The position numbers and the translations under genes were made by a program. Below the pieces are notes generated by a model, which worked only from the letters and a program-made list of their open reading frames with translations, was not told where the DNA came from and did no database searches. 44,223 nt of DNA from CAYVAP01 sp964343195 (GTDB lineage: Bacteria > Bacteroidota > Bacteroidia > J057), in the NCBI GenBank assembly GCA_964343195.1, contig CAYFIR010000045.1, forward strand, positions 1 through 44,223. Direction: 5' to 3'. This document shows positions 26,201 to 38,200 of this stretch, in pieces (position 1 is the first letter of the stretch; the number at the start of each line of letters is the position of its first letter).

Positions 26201-29200
26201 CCGATGCCAATGGCTGTGTGGCTCAGGCGACCAAGCAGGTTCGTGCCTACGAACTGCCAGTGGCCGAGTTCATGACCGTCGATTCGCTGGGATGTGCGGC
26301 TCAGACCGTTACGTTCCAGAATCAGTCCGCTTCCACCTTCTCCATGAACTACCGCAAGTGGTTCTTCGGAGATGGTGACAGTGCGGTGGGACCTCAAAAC
26401 CCGACCCACACCTATGCGGCGGACGGCGTCTATGATGTGACCCTGATCGTAGGGGACATCAATGGCTGTCGCGATACCCTCGAGCGGCCTCAGTATATCC
26501 GCCTGAGCCATCCGGTGGCAAACTTCACCCTGGATCAGAATGAGGTATGTCCTGGTTCTCCCGTGGGCGTTACGTTCACCGATACCAGCATCCCGGATAC
26601 GACCATCGTGGGCTGGCTGTGGAGATTTGGTGATGGAGGAACTTCTACTCAGCAGAATCCCAGCCATAGCTATATCGCTCCGGGTACCTATACGGTGATC
26701 CTGACGGTTACCAATATTCTCGGCTGTTCCGATACCGATACGCTGATTACTCCGATTACCGTTTCTACACCTCCTACTGCTGCATTCAGTATTAACGACA
26801 GCGCAGACTGTGCGCCATTTGCGGTTAGTCTGACGGACCTGTCAACTGACGGAGATTATCCAATTGTGGTATGGCGTTGGGACTTTGGAAATGGAGATAC
26901 CTCTCTGCAACAAAATCCGTCATACGTGTATTCGACTTCAGGTGTCGAAACCATCACGTTGACAACAATTGACCAAAGAGGCTGTTCGGATGAGCACTCA
27001 ATAGATGTGGAGGCATATGAGTTGCCAGTGGTTGATTTTGCAGCCAATGACAGCCTCGGTTGTTCCGGGCAGGTATTCCAGTTCACCGATCTTTCAACGG
27101 CTAGTGCCAATATCACAAGCTGGCTATGGGACTTTGGGGACTCCAATACTTCGACCCTGAAAAATCCCTCGCATACCTATGCTTCCGAAGGATTCTACAC
27201 GGTAACTCTGACCGTAGTAGATGTCAACGGATGTACCGAGACCTTGACTCGCAATAATTATATCCGTCTGACCCGCCCAATTGCGGCCTTTACCCAGAAT
27301 CGCACCACGGCCTGTCCTGGCGTAAATATCCGGTTCACCGACCTTTCCACTCCAGATCATCCGATCGTGGATTGGCAGTGGGAATTCGGAGATGGAGGGA
27401 CTTCTACTGACCAGAATCCCACACATTACTATTCGACTCCGGGATTCTATGATGTGACCCTGATTGTGACCAATGTGCAGGGTTGTACCGATACCCTGGT
27501 GAAGCCTAATCTGATTCACATTCTGACACCTCCGACAGCGGCAATTACCCCGCTGGATATAAGCGGCTGTCCAGGTTTTACGGCTGACTTTAAGGACGTT
27601 AGCACTGCGGGAGATGGTACCTTGGTCAACTGGACCTGGGACTTTGGCAATGGAAAGTATGGAACGGGTACAGATCCTGCTCCGGTGACATATGCCAATC
27701 CCGGAACTTATGCGGTACAGATGATCGTGGTGGATGATATGGGATGTCGCGATACAGCAACTACCACTGCTACGGCACTGAATCCGCCCTCAGTAGACTT
27801 TGTCGCTGACCGACGGGTAAGCTGTGCCCCAGCCACCATTAACTTCACCGATCTGACAACCGGGGATGGAGTAGCTGTTGCATGGACCTGGGATTTCGGT
27901 GACGGAAATACCTCCAATGCACAGGATCCCAGTCATACCTATTCGGCAAATGGCGTTTATGACATTATCCTCACTGTAACGGATGACCGTGGCTGTACCA
28001 GTACCTTGACCAAAACCCAGTACATCCGCCTGAATCCTCCGACGGTTAACTTCACTGCAGGGCCAAGAACGGGCTGTCCAGGCTTTACGGCTAGCTTTGT
28101 AGATCAGTCCTTTGGGGATACCACGATCACAGCCTGGTTGTGGAGCTTCGGGGATGGAACTACTTCTAACCAGCAGGCGCCTACCCATACCTACAACATC
28201 CCAGGTGAGTACGATGTTACGCTAATTGTGTGGGATGCAGTGGGATGTAGCGATACCCTGGTGAAAGCTGATTTCATCGATGTATATACGCCTCCAACAG
28301 CTGTAATGGACCTTGAGAGCAGCACAGGCTGTGCGCCATTCCTGCTGGAATTTGACAATAATTCTGTTGGCAACGATACGACCCTGGCTACCCACTACTG
28401 GGATTTTGGGTTTAGCAACAACAATTCAGCCAGTGCATCTGGTACCTTTCTGTATCCTTCACATGGCAATTACACCCTGACCTATGTGGTTTCGGATGAA
28501 AATGGCTGTCAGGATACCACCACCGAGGACATCGAGGTCTTCCGTGGCCCCAATGCGAATTTTGTGGCCTTCAACACCAATGGTTGTACTGGCGTTACGG
28601 TAGAGTTCCGTTCGCTGGCCAATGGCCCCGCGCCTATTATTGGATACTTCTGGAACTTTGGTGATGGAAACACATCGACTCAAGAAGATCCTGTTCACGT
28701 GTATACCACGGATGGATATTTTGATGTAACCCAGGTGGTAATCGATGCCAACGGCTGTACTGATACCCTGATCAAGCGCAGCCTGATCAAGAAGGATGGC
28801 CCAAATGCCGACTTTACTATGGATGTGGACGAGGGTTGTGCGCCGCTGACAGTCAACTTTGAAGACCTGTCTGATGGCAACGGACGCCGGATTCAGGACT
28901 GGACCTGGAGTTTTGGCGATGGTACGACTTCCTTCCAGGAAGACCCTGTGAAGACTTTCACTACACCTGGAACCTACATTGTACAACTAACCGTTTCGAT
29001 TGCCAATGGCTGTTCTGGTACTCACCGTGATACCGTGGTGGTATTTGCTCCGCCCGTAGCTGACATCGGCCCTGACCCGGCTGAAATCTGTGAACCGGGT
29101 GCCATTACCCTGCTGGATCAATCCGTCATAGGGGATGCGCCACTGGTTAGCTGGACATGGGCATTTGGCGATGGCGGTAGCAGCCTGAACCAGAACCCCA

Positions 29201-32200
29201 ACCATGTATATGGTAACCCCGGCACCTATACCGCGCAGTTGATGGTCGAGGACGCCAATGGCTGTACCGATCTGGCTACCCATAGCGTGATTGTGCAGCC
29301 CAAGCCTACGGCCAACTTTAGCAGTAGCCGCAGGGTAGGATGTGCCGCCGAAACCATCCAGTTTACCGACCAGTCTATTGGTAGCTCGTCTATCGTAGCG
29401 TGGGAATGGAGCTTTGGAGATGGGAATACTTCAACCCAGCAGAATCCAATCCATACCTATTTGAATGATGGGAATTATGATGTTCAGCTGATCATAACCG
29501 ACTTTTCCGGTTGCCAGGACACGCTGCTGCGTACCCAGTACATCCGCCTGAGCCATCCGGTTGCAAACTTCAACACCAGTGCTACCGAACTGTGTGAGGG
29601 AGAGCAGGTCGCGTTTAATGACCTGAGTATCGCAGACACTACATTGGCTGGCTGGTTCTGGGACTTTGGGGATGGCAATACCTCAACCCAGCAAAATCCA
29701 ACGCATATCTACACTGCTGGCAACACCTATACTGTCACGCTAATTGTAACCAATGTCCTGGGTTGTAGCGATACCATCGTTCGGAATAATCTGATAGAGG
29801 TGAATACGGCACCAGGTGCAGCCTTTACCGCTTCAGTGACCTCTGGTTGTGCACCGCTGAGGGTAATCTTTACGAATACCACAACGGTTAACAGCTATCC
29901 GATTGTGGGCTGGAACTGGGACTTTGACAACGCTCAGACCGCAACCACACAAAATGCTGTTCGGACCTTTACCAACGCAGGTACCTACGATGTGCAGCTT
30001 GTGGCAACCGATGCCTTTGGCTGTACCGATACCTTTGTGCAGCGGATCACTGTTACTGCTTCTCCGATTGCCAATTTCGAAGCCAGCGACAGCGTCGGTT
30101 GTGCCCCTGAGCTGATCAGCTTTACGGATCTGTCAACGGGCAGCATCCCGGTTAACTCATGGGAGTGGGACTTTGGGGACGGAAACTCCTCCACGGGTCA
30201 GTTCCCGGACAACAATTATAGCAGCGACGGCCTCTACACCGTTCGCCTGATGATCGCGGATGCCAATGGTTGTCGGGATACACTGACCAAACCACAGTAC
30301 ATTCGTCTTTCGCATCCTGTAGCGGACTTTACCGTGAACCAGACTGAAATTTGTCCGGGAACTACCGTGCAGTTCAGCGATGCGTCCACACCGGATACTA
30401 CGCTGGTTAGCTGGACCTGGGACTTTGGCGATGGCTACACTGGCATCGGTGCCAATCCAGCCCACCGATATGATACTCCGGGTAACTATACCGTTACCCT
30501 GGTGGTTGACAACGTCCTGGGTTGTGGCGATCAGGAAGTGAAAACAGCTTTGATCCATGTGATCGATCCCCCACAGGCAGCGTTTGCTCCTGTGGCTGAT
30601 ACTGGCTGTACCCCGTTCCTGGCCCAGTTTGTCAACAATAGCCAGCAGGGTGACTTTGGCATCACAGGTTACGCCTGGACATTTGGGGATGGCAATACCT
30701 CTACCAATGCCAATCCATCCAACCTGTACACCGCTGCTTCTACTTACAATGTGGTATTAATAGCGACAGACCTGCGGGGATGTCGTGACACGGCGACTGC
30801 CTCTGTAACTTCCTCAACTCAGCCAGTAGCTGATTTTGATGGTGGTCCCAGAGTAGGCTGTGCACCTTTGACCGTCAACTTTACCGACCGTAGTACAGGG
30901 GATTATACCATTGTCAGCCACGAGTGGGACTTTGGCGATGGAGGGACTTCTACCGCTCAGAATCCGACCTATACTTATGGCAGTGATGGTACCTACACCG
31001 TAAGCCTCGTGATTACCGATGCCAACGGCTGTACTGATACGCTGACACGTACCAATTACATCCGGATGAACTCGCCGGTGGCGGACTTTACTGTGAACCA
31101 GAGTCAGATTTGCCCGGGTACCGTCGTACAGTTCAACGATGCGACCATCCCGGATACGACCATAGTTTCCTGGGCATGGACATTCGGAGATGGAGGGAAA
31201 GCAACAGGTCCTAACCCGACCCATATGTACACCGATCCTGGGGTATATGCTGTTACGCTGACCATCACCAATGCCCTTGGATGTACCGATCAGGTTGTGA
31301 AGCCTACCGTGATTGAGGTAATCGATCCTCCTTTGGCCAGCTTCACCCCTGTAGCTGATACGGGCTGTACCCCATTCCTGGCCGTGTTTAACAACAACAC
31401 CCAGGCGGGAGACCTGAGTATTTCAGGTTACCAATGGACATTTGGGGATGGCAATACATCTACCAATGCCAATCCGACGAATCTGTATGGCAATCCGGGA
31501 ACCTATCCTGTGACCCTGATCGCTATTGATCAGCAGGGGTGCCGAGATACTTTCCAGACCAGTGTGACCTCCGCGACTATTCCTGTAGCCGACTTTGACG
31601 GTGGGCCAAGGGTAGGGTGTGCGCCACTAACTGTAAACTTTACAGATCGTAGCAGCGGGGATTACTCCATCGTCAGCCATTTTTGGGACTTTGGTGATGG
31701 TGTCAGCTCGACCGCTCAGAATCCATCGCATACCTATACGGTGAATGGAACCTACACCGTGACTGAGATCATCATCGATGCCAACGGCTGCTCTGATACC
31801 CTGACTCGGGTCAACTATATCCATGTGGATGCTCCGGTGGCAAACTTTACCGTGAATCAGAGCCAGATTTGCCCCGGTACAGAGGTGCAATTCACGGATA
31901 CTTCCATTCCGGATACGACCATCGTAAGCTGGGTCTGGGACTTTGGCGATAGTGAAACCGGAACCGGACAGAATCCTTCACATTTCTATTCCAGTGCAGG
32001 AACCTATACGGTTACCCTGACCATTACCAACGTATTGGGTTGTACCGATCAGGTGGTGAAGGTAACACAGGTGGATGTCATTGATCCTCCCGTAGCCAGT
32101 TTCACGCCCGTGGAGGATGAGGGCTGTACGCCATTCCTGGGAACGTTTACCAACACCAGTACCGCAGGTGATCTGAGTATCGCAAGCTATGAGTGGGACT

Positions 32201-35200
32201 TTGGGGACGGAGGAAGCTCTAACCAGGCCAATCCATCTCATCTGTTCACCCCAGCGGGTACCTACACGGTAACGCTGATTGCGACTGACCTGCAGGGATG
32301 TGCGGATACTGTTCAGCAGGATGTAACGGCTACGACGATTCCGATAGCGGAATTTGAGGGAGATCCCCGATTCGGCTGTGCTCCTGAGCAGGTAAACTTT
32401 GTGGACCTAAGCATGGGGGACTATGCCATAGCCGCCCATAAATGGTACTTCGGCGATGGCGATTCATCCAGCCTCCAGTTCCCATTCCATACGTATTCTC
32501 AAAATGGTGCATATACGGTTCAACTGATCGTAACTGACGTCAAGGGCTGTACCGACACCATGACCAAGGTGAACTACGTGCGCCTGAGCGAGCCGGTGGC
32601 AGACTTCACAGTCAGCGATACCGACATTTGCCCAGGCACAGAGGTACAGTTTGCAGATGCTTCCATTGCAGATACTACCCTGACTCGGTGGACCTGGGAC
32701 TTTGGGGATACCGGAACGGGCACAGGGCAGAATCCAACCCACGTGTACACCGATCCAGGTACGTACACCGTGACACTCACCATTCGCAATGTAAATGGTT
32801 GTGAATCCCAGGTTGTGAAAACCGCGCTCATTCGGGTTTCTACTCCTCCCGAGGTGCAGTTCGTGCCGTCAGCCCTATCTGGCTGTGCGCCACTGACCCT
32901 GACTTTCAACAACCAGACGGTGATCAATACTTCGCCCGTTGTATTGTGGGAGTGGGATTATGGCAATGGCCAGACGGCTACCACGGAAGATGGAGCCACC
33001 ACACTGGTTAATCCTGGCACCTACACCGTGCGCCTGATCGCGACTGATGCCCTTGGATGTAGCGATACCCTCACCCGCAACATCGAAGTCTTTACCCTTC
33101 CTGTGGTAAACTTTGTGGCAAGCGATAGCTTTGGATGTGCACCTACGGACATTACCTTCCAGGACCTGACCCAGACCGACTATGGACTGGCCAGCTGGTT
33201 GTGGAACTTTGGCGATGCCAATGGATCAACGGTACCCGTTCCATTACATACCTATAGCGATGATGGAATCTATGATGTAAGTCTCATCGTTACGGACGTA
33301 AATGGTTGTCGGGATACCCTGGAGAAGCCTCAGTATATCAACCTGAGCCATCCTGTGGCCGACTTCTCGGTCAGTGAAAATGAGATATGCCCCGGTACTG
33401 AAGTTATCTTTACGGATACCTCCATTCCGGATACGACCCTGATCAGTTGGTTCTGGGACTTTGGGGATGGATCCACCGGAACCGGATCCGTGGTGAACCA
33501 CCTGTACACGACGCCGGGCACCTACACGGTTTCTCATATTGTGACCAATGTGCTGGGTTGCGCTGATGATACAGTCAAGATGGCCGTGATCGAGGTGCTG
33601 ACACCTCCTACGCCATCATTCACCATGTCTGATACGGCGGGGTGTGCCCCACTGGTTGTTCAGCTAAATGACCGCTCCACAGCCAATAGCTACCCAATCG
33701 GAGCTCGCCACTGGGACTTTGGCAATGGAGATACCTCCAACCTGCGAAATGCCCAGGCGGTTTACACGGTACCAGGTACCTACACCATTACCCTGACGGT
33801 AACGGATCTGCAAGGCTGTGAAAGTGTGACTACTGGTACGGTCGTCGTACCTACTCAGCCACGTGCCAACTTCTTTGCCAGTGATACCATTGGTTGTGAA
33901 GAGAACATCGAGTTCTATGACCTTTCGCAATCCGATAATACCATCGTAGCCTGGCTGTGGACCTTTGGTGATGGGGATAGCTCGACCCAGCAGAATCCCG
34001 TCCATACTTATGCGAACACGGGTGTGTACGATGTAAGCCTGACAGTTTGGGATAACTATGGCTGTAGCCATACCCGTACCCGTCTGCAGTACATCAACCT
34101 GACCCGACCAAAGGCAGCCTTTGGGCAGGACATCGACATCGTATGTCCCGGGACGGACATTCAGTTCCTGGACGAGTCAGTGCCTGATCATCCACTGGTT
34201 TCATGGCAGTGGTACTTTGGCGATGGCGACAGTGCCACTGGGCCCAATCCGATCCACGCCTATGATAACGCTGGGGTGTACACTGTTACCCTGGTGATCA
34301 CTAACGTCTTTGGGTGTACGGATACGGAGACAGGACAGGTAGAAGTGCTTCAGCCACCTACGGCCTCTTTCACTCCTGATATTACGGAGGGATGTCAGCC
34401 ACTTACGATCAACTTCACCGATGCCTCTGTGCCCAGTACTTCCCCCATTCTGGCCTGGTTCTACGACTTTGGTGATGGGACCATTGGCATGGGACCCAAT
34501 GCGACCCATACCTTTAACTCGGGAGGAATATGGCCTATTACGCTGACGATCCTGGATGTGAATGGTTGTTCTGATGATACCGTCATCAACATCGAGGTGT
34601 TCCCCGGACCTGAAGTGGACTTTACTGCTGACGTACGAGTGGGGTGTGCTCCTCAGACCGTGCAGTTTACCGACCTGACCACCTCCGTGAATCCGATTGT
34701 CAGCTGGTTCTGGGACTTTGGCGATGGCAGTACGTCCACAGCCCAAAATCCTTCTCATACCTATTCTCTTGATGGCGATTACACGGTGACGTTGATCACC
34801 ATAGATGCCAATGGCTGTAGCGATACACTGGTTCGTCCAATGTACATCCGCCTGAGCCATCCGGTAGCGAGATTTGACCAGGATCCAGCGGAAAGTTGTC
34901 CCGGTCTGGAGGTGCAGTTCCTTGATACTTCCATTCCAGATACGACCATTGTAAGCTGGCTGTGGGACTTTGGAGATGGTTTCACTTCGACTCTGTCTAA
35001 CCCAACCCATAAGTACAACAATCCTGGTGTGTACGATGTGAGCCTGATTGTGACCAATGTGCTGGGCTGTAGCGATGTGATCGTCAAGCCAGGTGCGGTG
35101 ATCATTCACACGCCTCCAACGGCGGCCTTCACCCCGGGAGATACGACGGCCTGTGTGCCATTCAGTCTGCGCTTCCTGAACCAGTCGACCTTCACGGATG

Positions 35201-38200
35201 CGTCTATCATCGCCTACCAGTGGAACTTCGGTGATGGCACCACTTCCAGTCAGCCCAGTCCAGTGCATACCTTCAGCACGGCTGGTGTGTACGAGGTGGA
35301 AATGATCGCCATCGATGGCAATGGCTGTGCTGATACGGCAAGTCATACCATCACTGTACGCCCATTGCCTACGCCTGCCTTCACGGTCAGCGATAGCCTG
35401 GGCTGTGCGCCTGTGACGGTAAGCTTCTTCGATCAGTCTTTTGCCAGCGCGGCAATTACGGATTGGTACTGGGAGTTTGGGGATGGAGCGACTTCTACTG
35501 ATCGTTTCCCAACCCATACCTACTTGGTAAATGATGATTACGACGTCAGCCTGACCATTACCGATGTCTTCGGATGTAGTCAGACGATTACGGATCCGGA
35601 TGTCATTCGTCTGGGCAGCCCGGATGCGGACTTCGTACTTAGCGACAATGTCGTCTGTCCCGGTACAGAGGTGACCTTTACCAATACCTCCCTGGCCGAC
35701 ACGACGATAGACACCTATATCTGGGACTTTGGCGACGGCTTTAGCGGGTCTGGTGAGCAGGTCACTCATGCCTATGTACTGTCTGGCACTTATGACGTGA
35801 CCCTGATCATTCAGAATGTGAATGGCTGTACCGATACCACTGTGAAGACAGCTGTCATCACGGTATTGCAGCAGCCAAATGCGGACTTCCTGCCAGATGC
35901 CATGGCTGGGTGTGCTCCATTCACCGTGAACTTCACGAATGGTTCTACGCCTACCTCTTCGCCAATTGCTTCCTGGTCATGGGACTTCGATGACGGTAAA
36001 GGTTCGATCTTCACGGATCCGACCAATACCTTCAAGGACCCAGGATTTTATGATGTGGCCCTTGTGGCTACTGATCAGCAGGGATGTACTGATACGGCGC
36101 GAAGAGTCATTCAGGTGTACCACCTGCCAGTAGCCGACTTTGCGGCCACCGATCAAACTGGCTGTTCCCCAATCAGCATTGGCTTCCTGGATCAAACCCA
36201 GCGAGGTGATGCAAATGTGATTGCATGGGAGTGGAACTTTGGAGATAACACAGGTTCGAATGTGCAGTTCCCGAACCATAGCTACTCCAAGGATAGTACC
36301 TACAATGTCAGCCTGTCGGTTATCGATGCCAACGGCTGTCGGGATACCGTAATGAAGCCTCAGTTCATTGAACTGACCCGTCCCGAGGCTGCCTTTACCC
36401 TGGGCACCAATCAAACCTGCCCAGGTACCATGGTGAGCTTCCTGGATCAGTCGATAGGAGATACCACACTTTCGAGCTGGTTCTGGGACTTTGGTGATGG
36501 AAACACCTCCACCGATCAGAATCCGTTGCACATGTACACCTACGGTGGTGTGTTTGACGTCACCCTGACCGTGACCAATGCAAGAGGTTGTAGCCATACT
36601 GTGACCCTGCCTAGCGCGATCGAAGTATGGGGAGCGCCGGTAACATTGTACACTCCTTCTGCTCAGCAGGGTTGTGTGCCATTCACCGTGAGCATGACGG
36701 ACAACTCTACCGGAACATCCGCACCTGTGATCGCATGGGATTGGGACTTTGGTAACGGAGACTCGTCTTCGGCCCAGGAACCTGATTATACCTTCGAGGT
36801 GCCAGGTACCTACACCGTATCTCTGACGACCACTGACAACAATGGCTGTCAGACTACCTTTACCCGTGAGCTGCGGGCACTGGCCTTGCCTCATGCAGAG
36901 TTCCTGTCTGTGGATACCATCGGCTGTGCTCCACATGTAGCAGACTTTGTAGATCTGACGACAGGTCCAGCTCCTATTACAGGTTGGTTCTGGAACTTCG
37001 GTGATGGAACGACTTCACCGACTCAGCATCCGCAGCACCTGTATAACAAGGACGGGATCTTTGACGTCAGCCTGATTGCGATCGATGCCAATGGCTGTCG
37101 AGATACGATGATGAAGCCTCGCTACATCAACCTGGGCGCACCGATACCTGATTTTGATCAGAGTGCCAATCAGGGTTGCCCTGGCCTGGTAGTGGACTTC
37201 ACGGATCAGACTTATAGTGATACGACGCTGGTGAGCTGGCACTGGGATTTTGGAGATGGCAACACATCCGTCCAGCGCAATCCTACCCATACCTACGACG
37301 ACCCAGGGGAGTACACTGTGACCTTGACCGTGTCGAATGCCTTTGGCTGTAGCCGAAGCATCACACGTCTGGAAGCAGTGCGGATATCCACGCCACCGGT
37401 GGCCAACTTTGAGCCATCCGATAGCGTAGGCTGTGCGCCACTACGGGTGACGTTTGCTGACCAGACGGTAGCGGTGTCCTCACCGATTACCAACTGGAAC
37501 TGGACCTATGGCAATGGCGACGGTGCCATCGCTCAGGAGCCGACCTATACCTTCAGCCAGGGTACCTATGAGGTGCAACTCCTGGTAGTAGATGCGCTGG
37601 GATGTAGCGACAGTATTGTGAAAACGGTTGAAGCGATCTCTTCACCGGTAGCAGACTTCGTATCGGGAGATACCGTCGGCTGTGCGCCACATGATGCGAC
37701 CTTCACCAGCCTGAGTACGGCTGATCGTCCGATACTTACCTACAATTGGACCTTCGGAGATGGCAATGCGGGCCTTGGTCCACAGCCAACTCACCAATAT
37801 GGAACTGACGGGGTGTATGACGTTACCCTAACAGTCATCGACCAGGTGGGATGTAGCGACACCATTACCAAGCCACAGTACGTGCGCCTGACTCATCCAA
37901 CGGCAGACTTCGTCGTAGATGTCAACCAGGGCTGTGAGAATACCGTGGTGCAGTTCCGCGACACCTCCGTAGCGGATACCTTCCTGACTGGATGGTTCTG
38001 GAACTTTGGTGACGGAACAACTTCTGTCCAGAAGAATCCAATCAAGACCTATACGGAGTTTGGACAGTATGACGTGACCCTGGTAGTGACCAATCTGCTG
38101 GGATGTCAGGATACGATTGTGAAGCCTAATCAGGTCAATATCTTCGAACCACCTACGGCTCGCATAGAAGCATCTGATACCAGTGGCTGTGTGCCATTCC

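Noticed and set aside
34201..35769. Long minus-strand open frame (522 codons) and many others opposite the giant gene
   Set aside because: They follow the repeat period of the plus-strand gene, arise from its codon use, and encode repetitive sequence with no recognisable domain.
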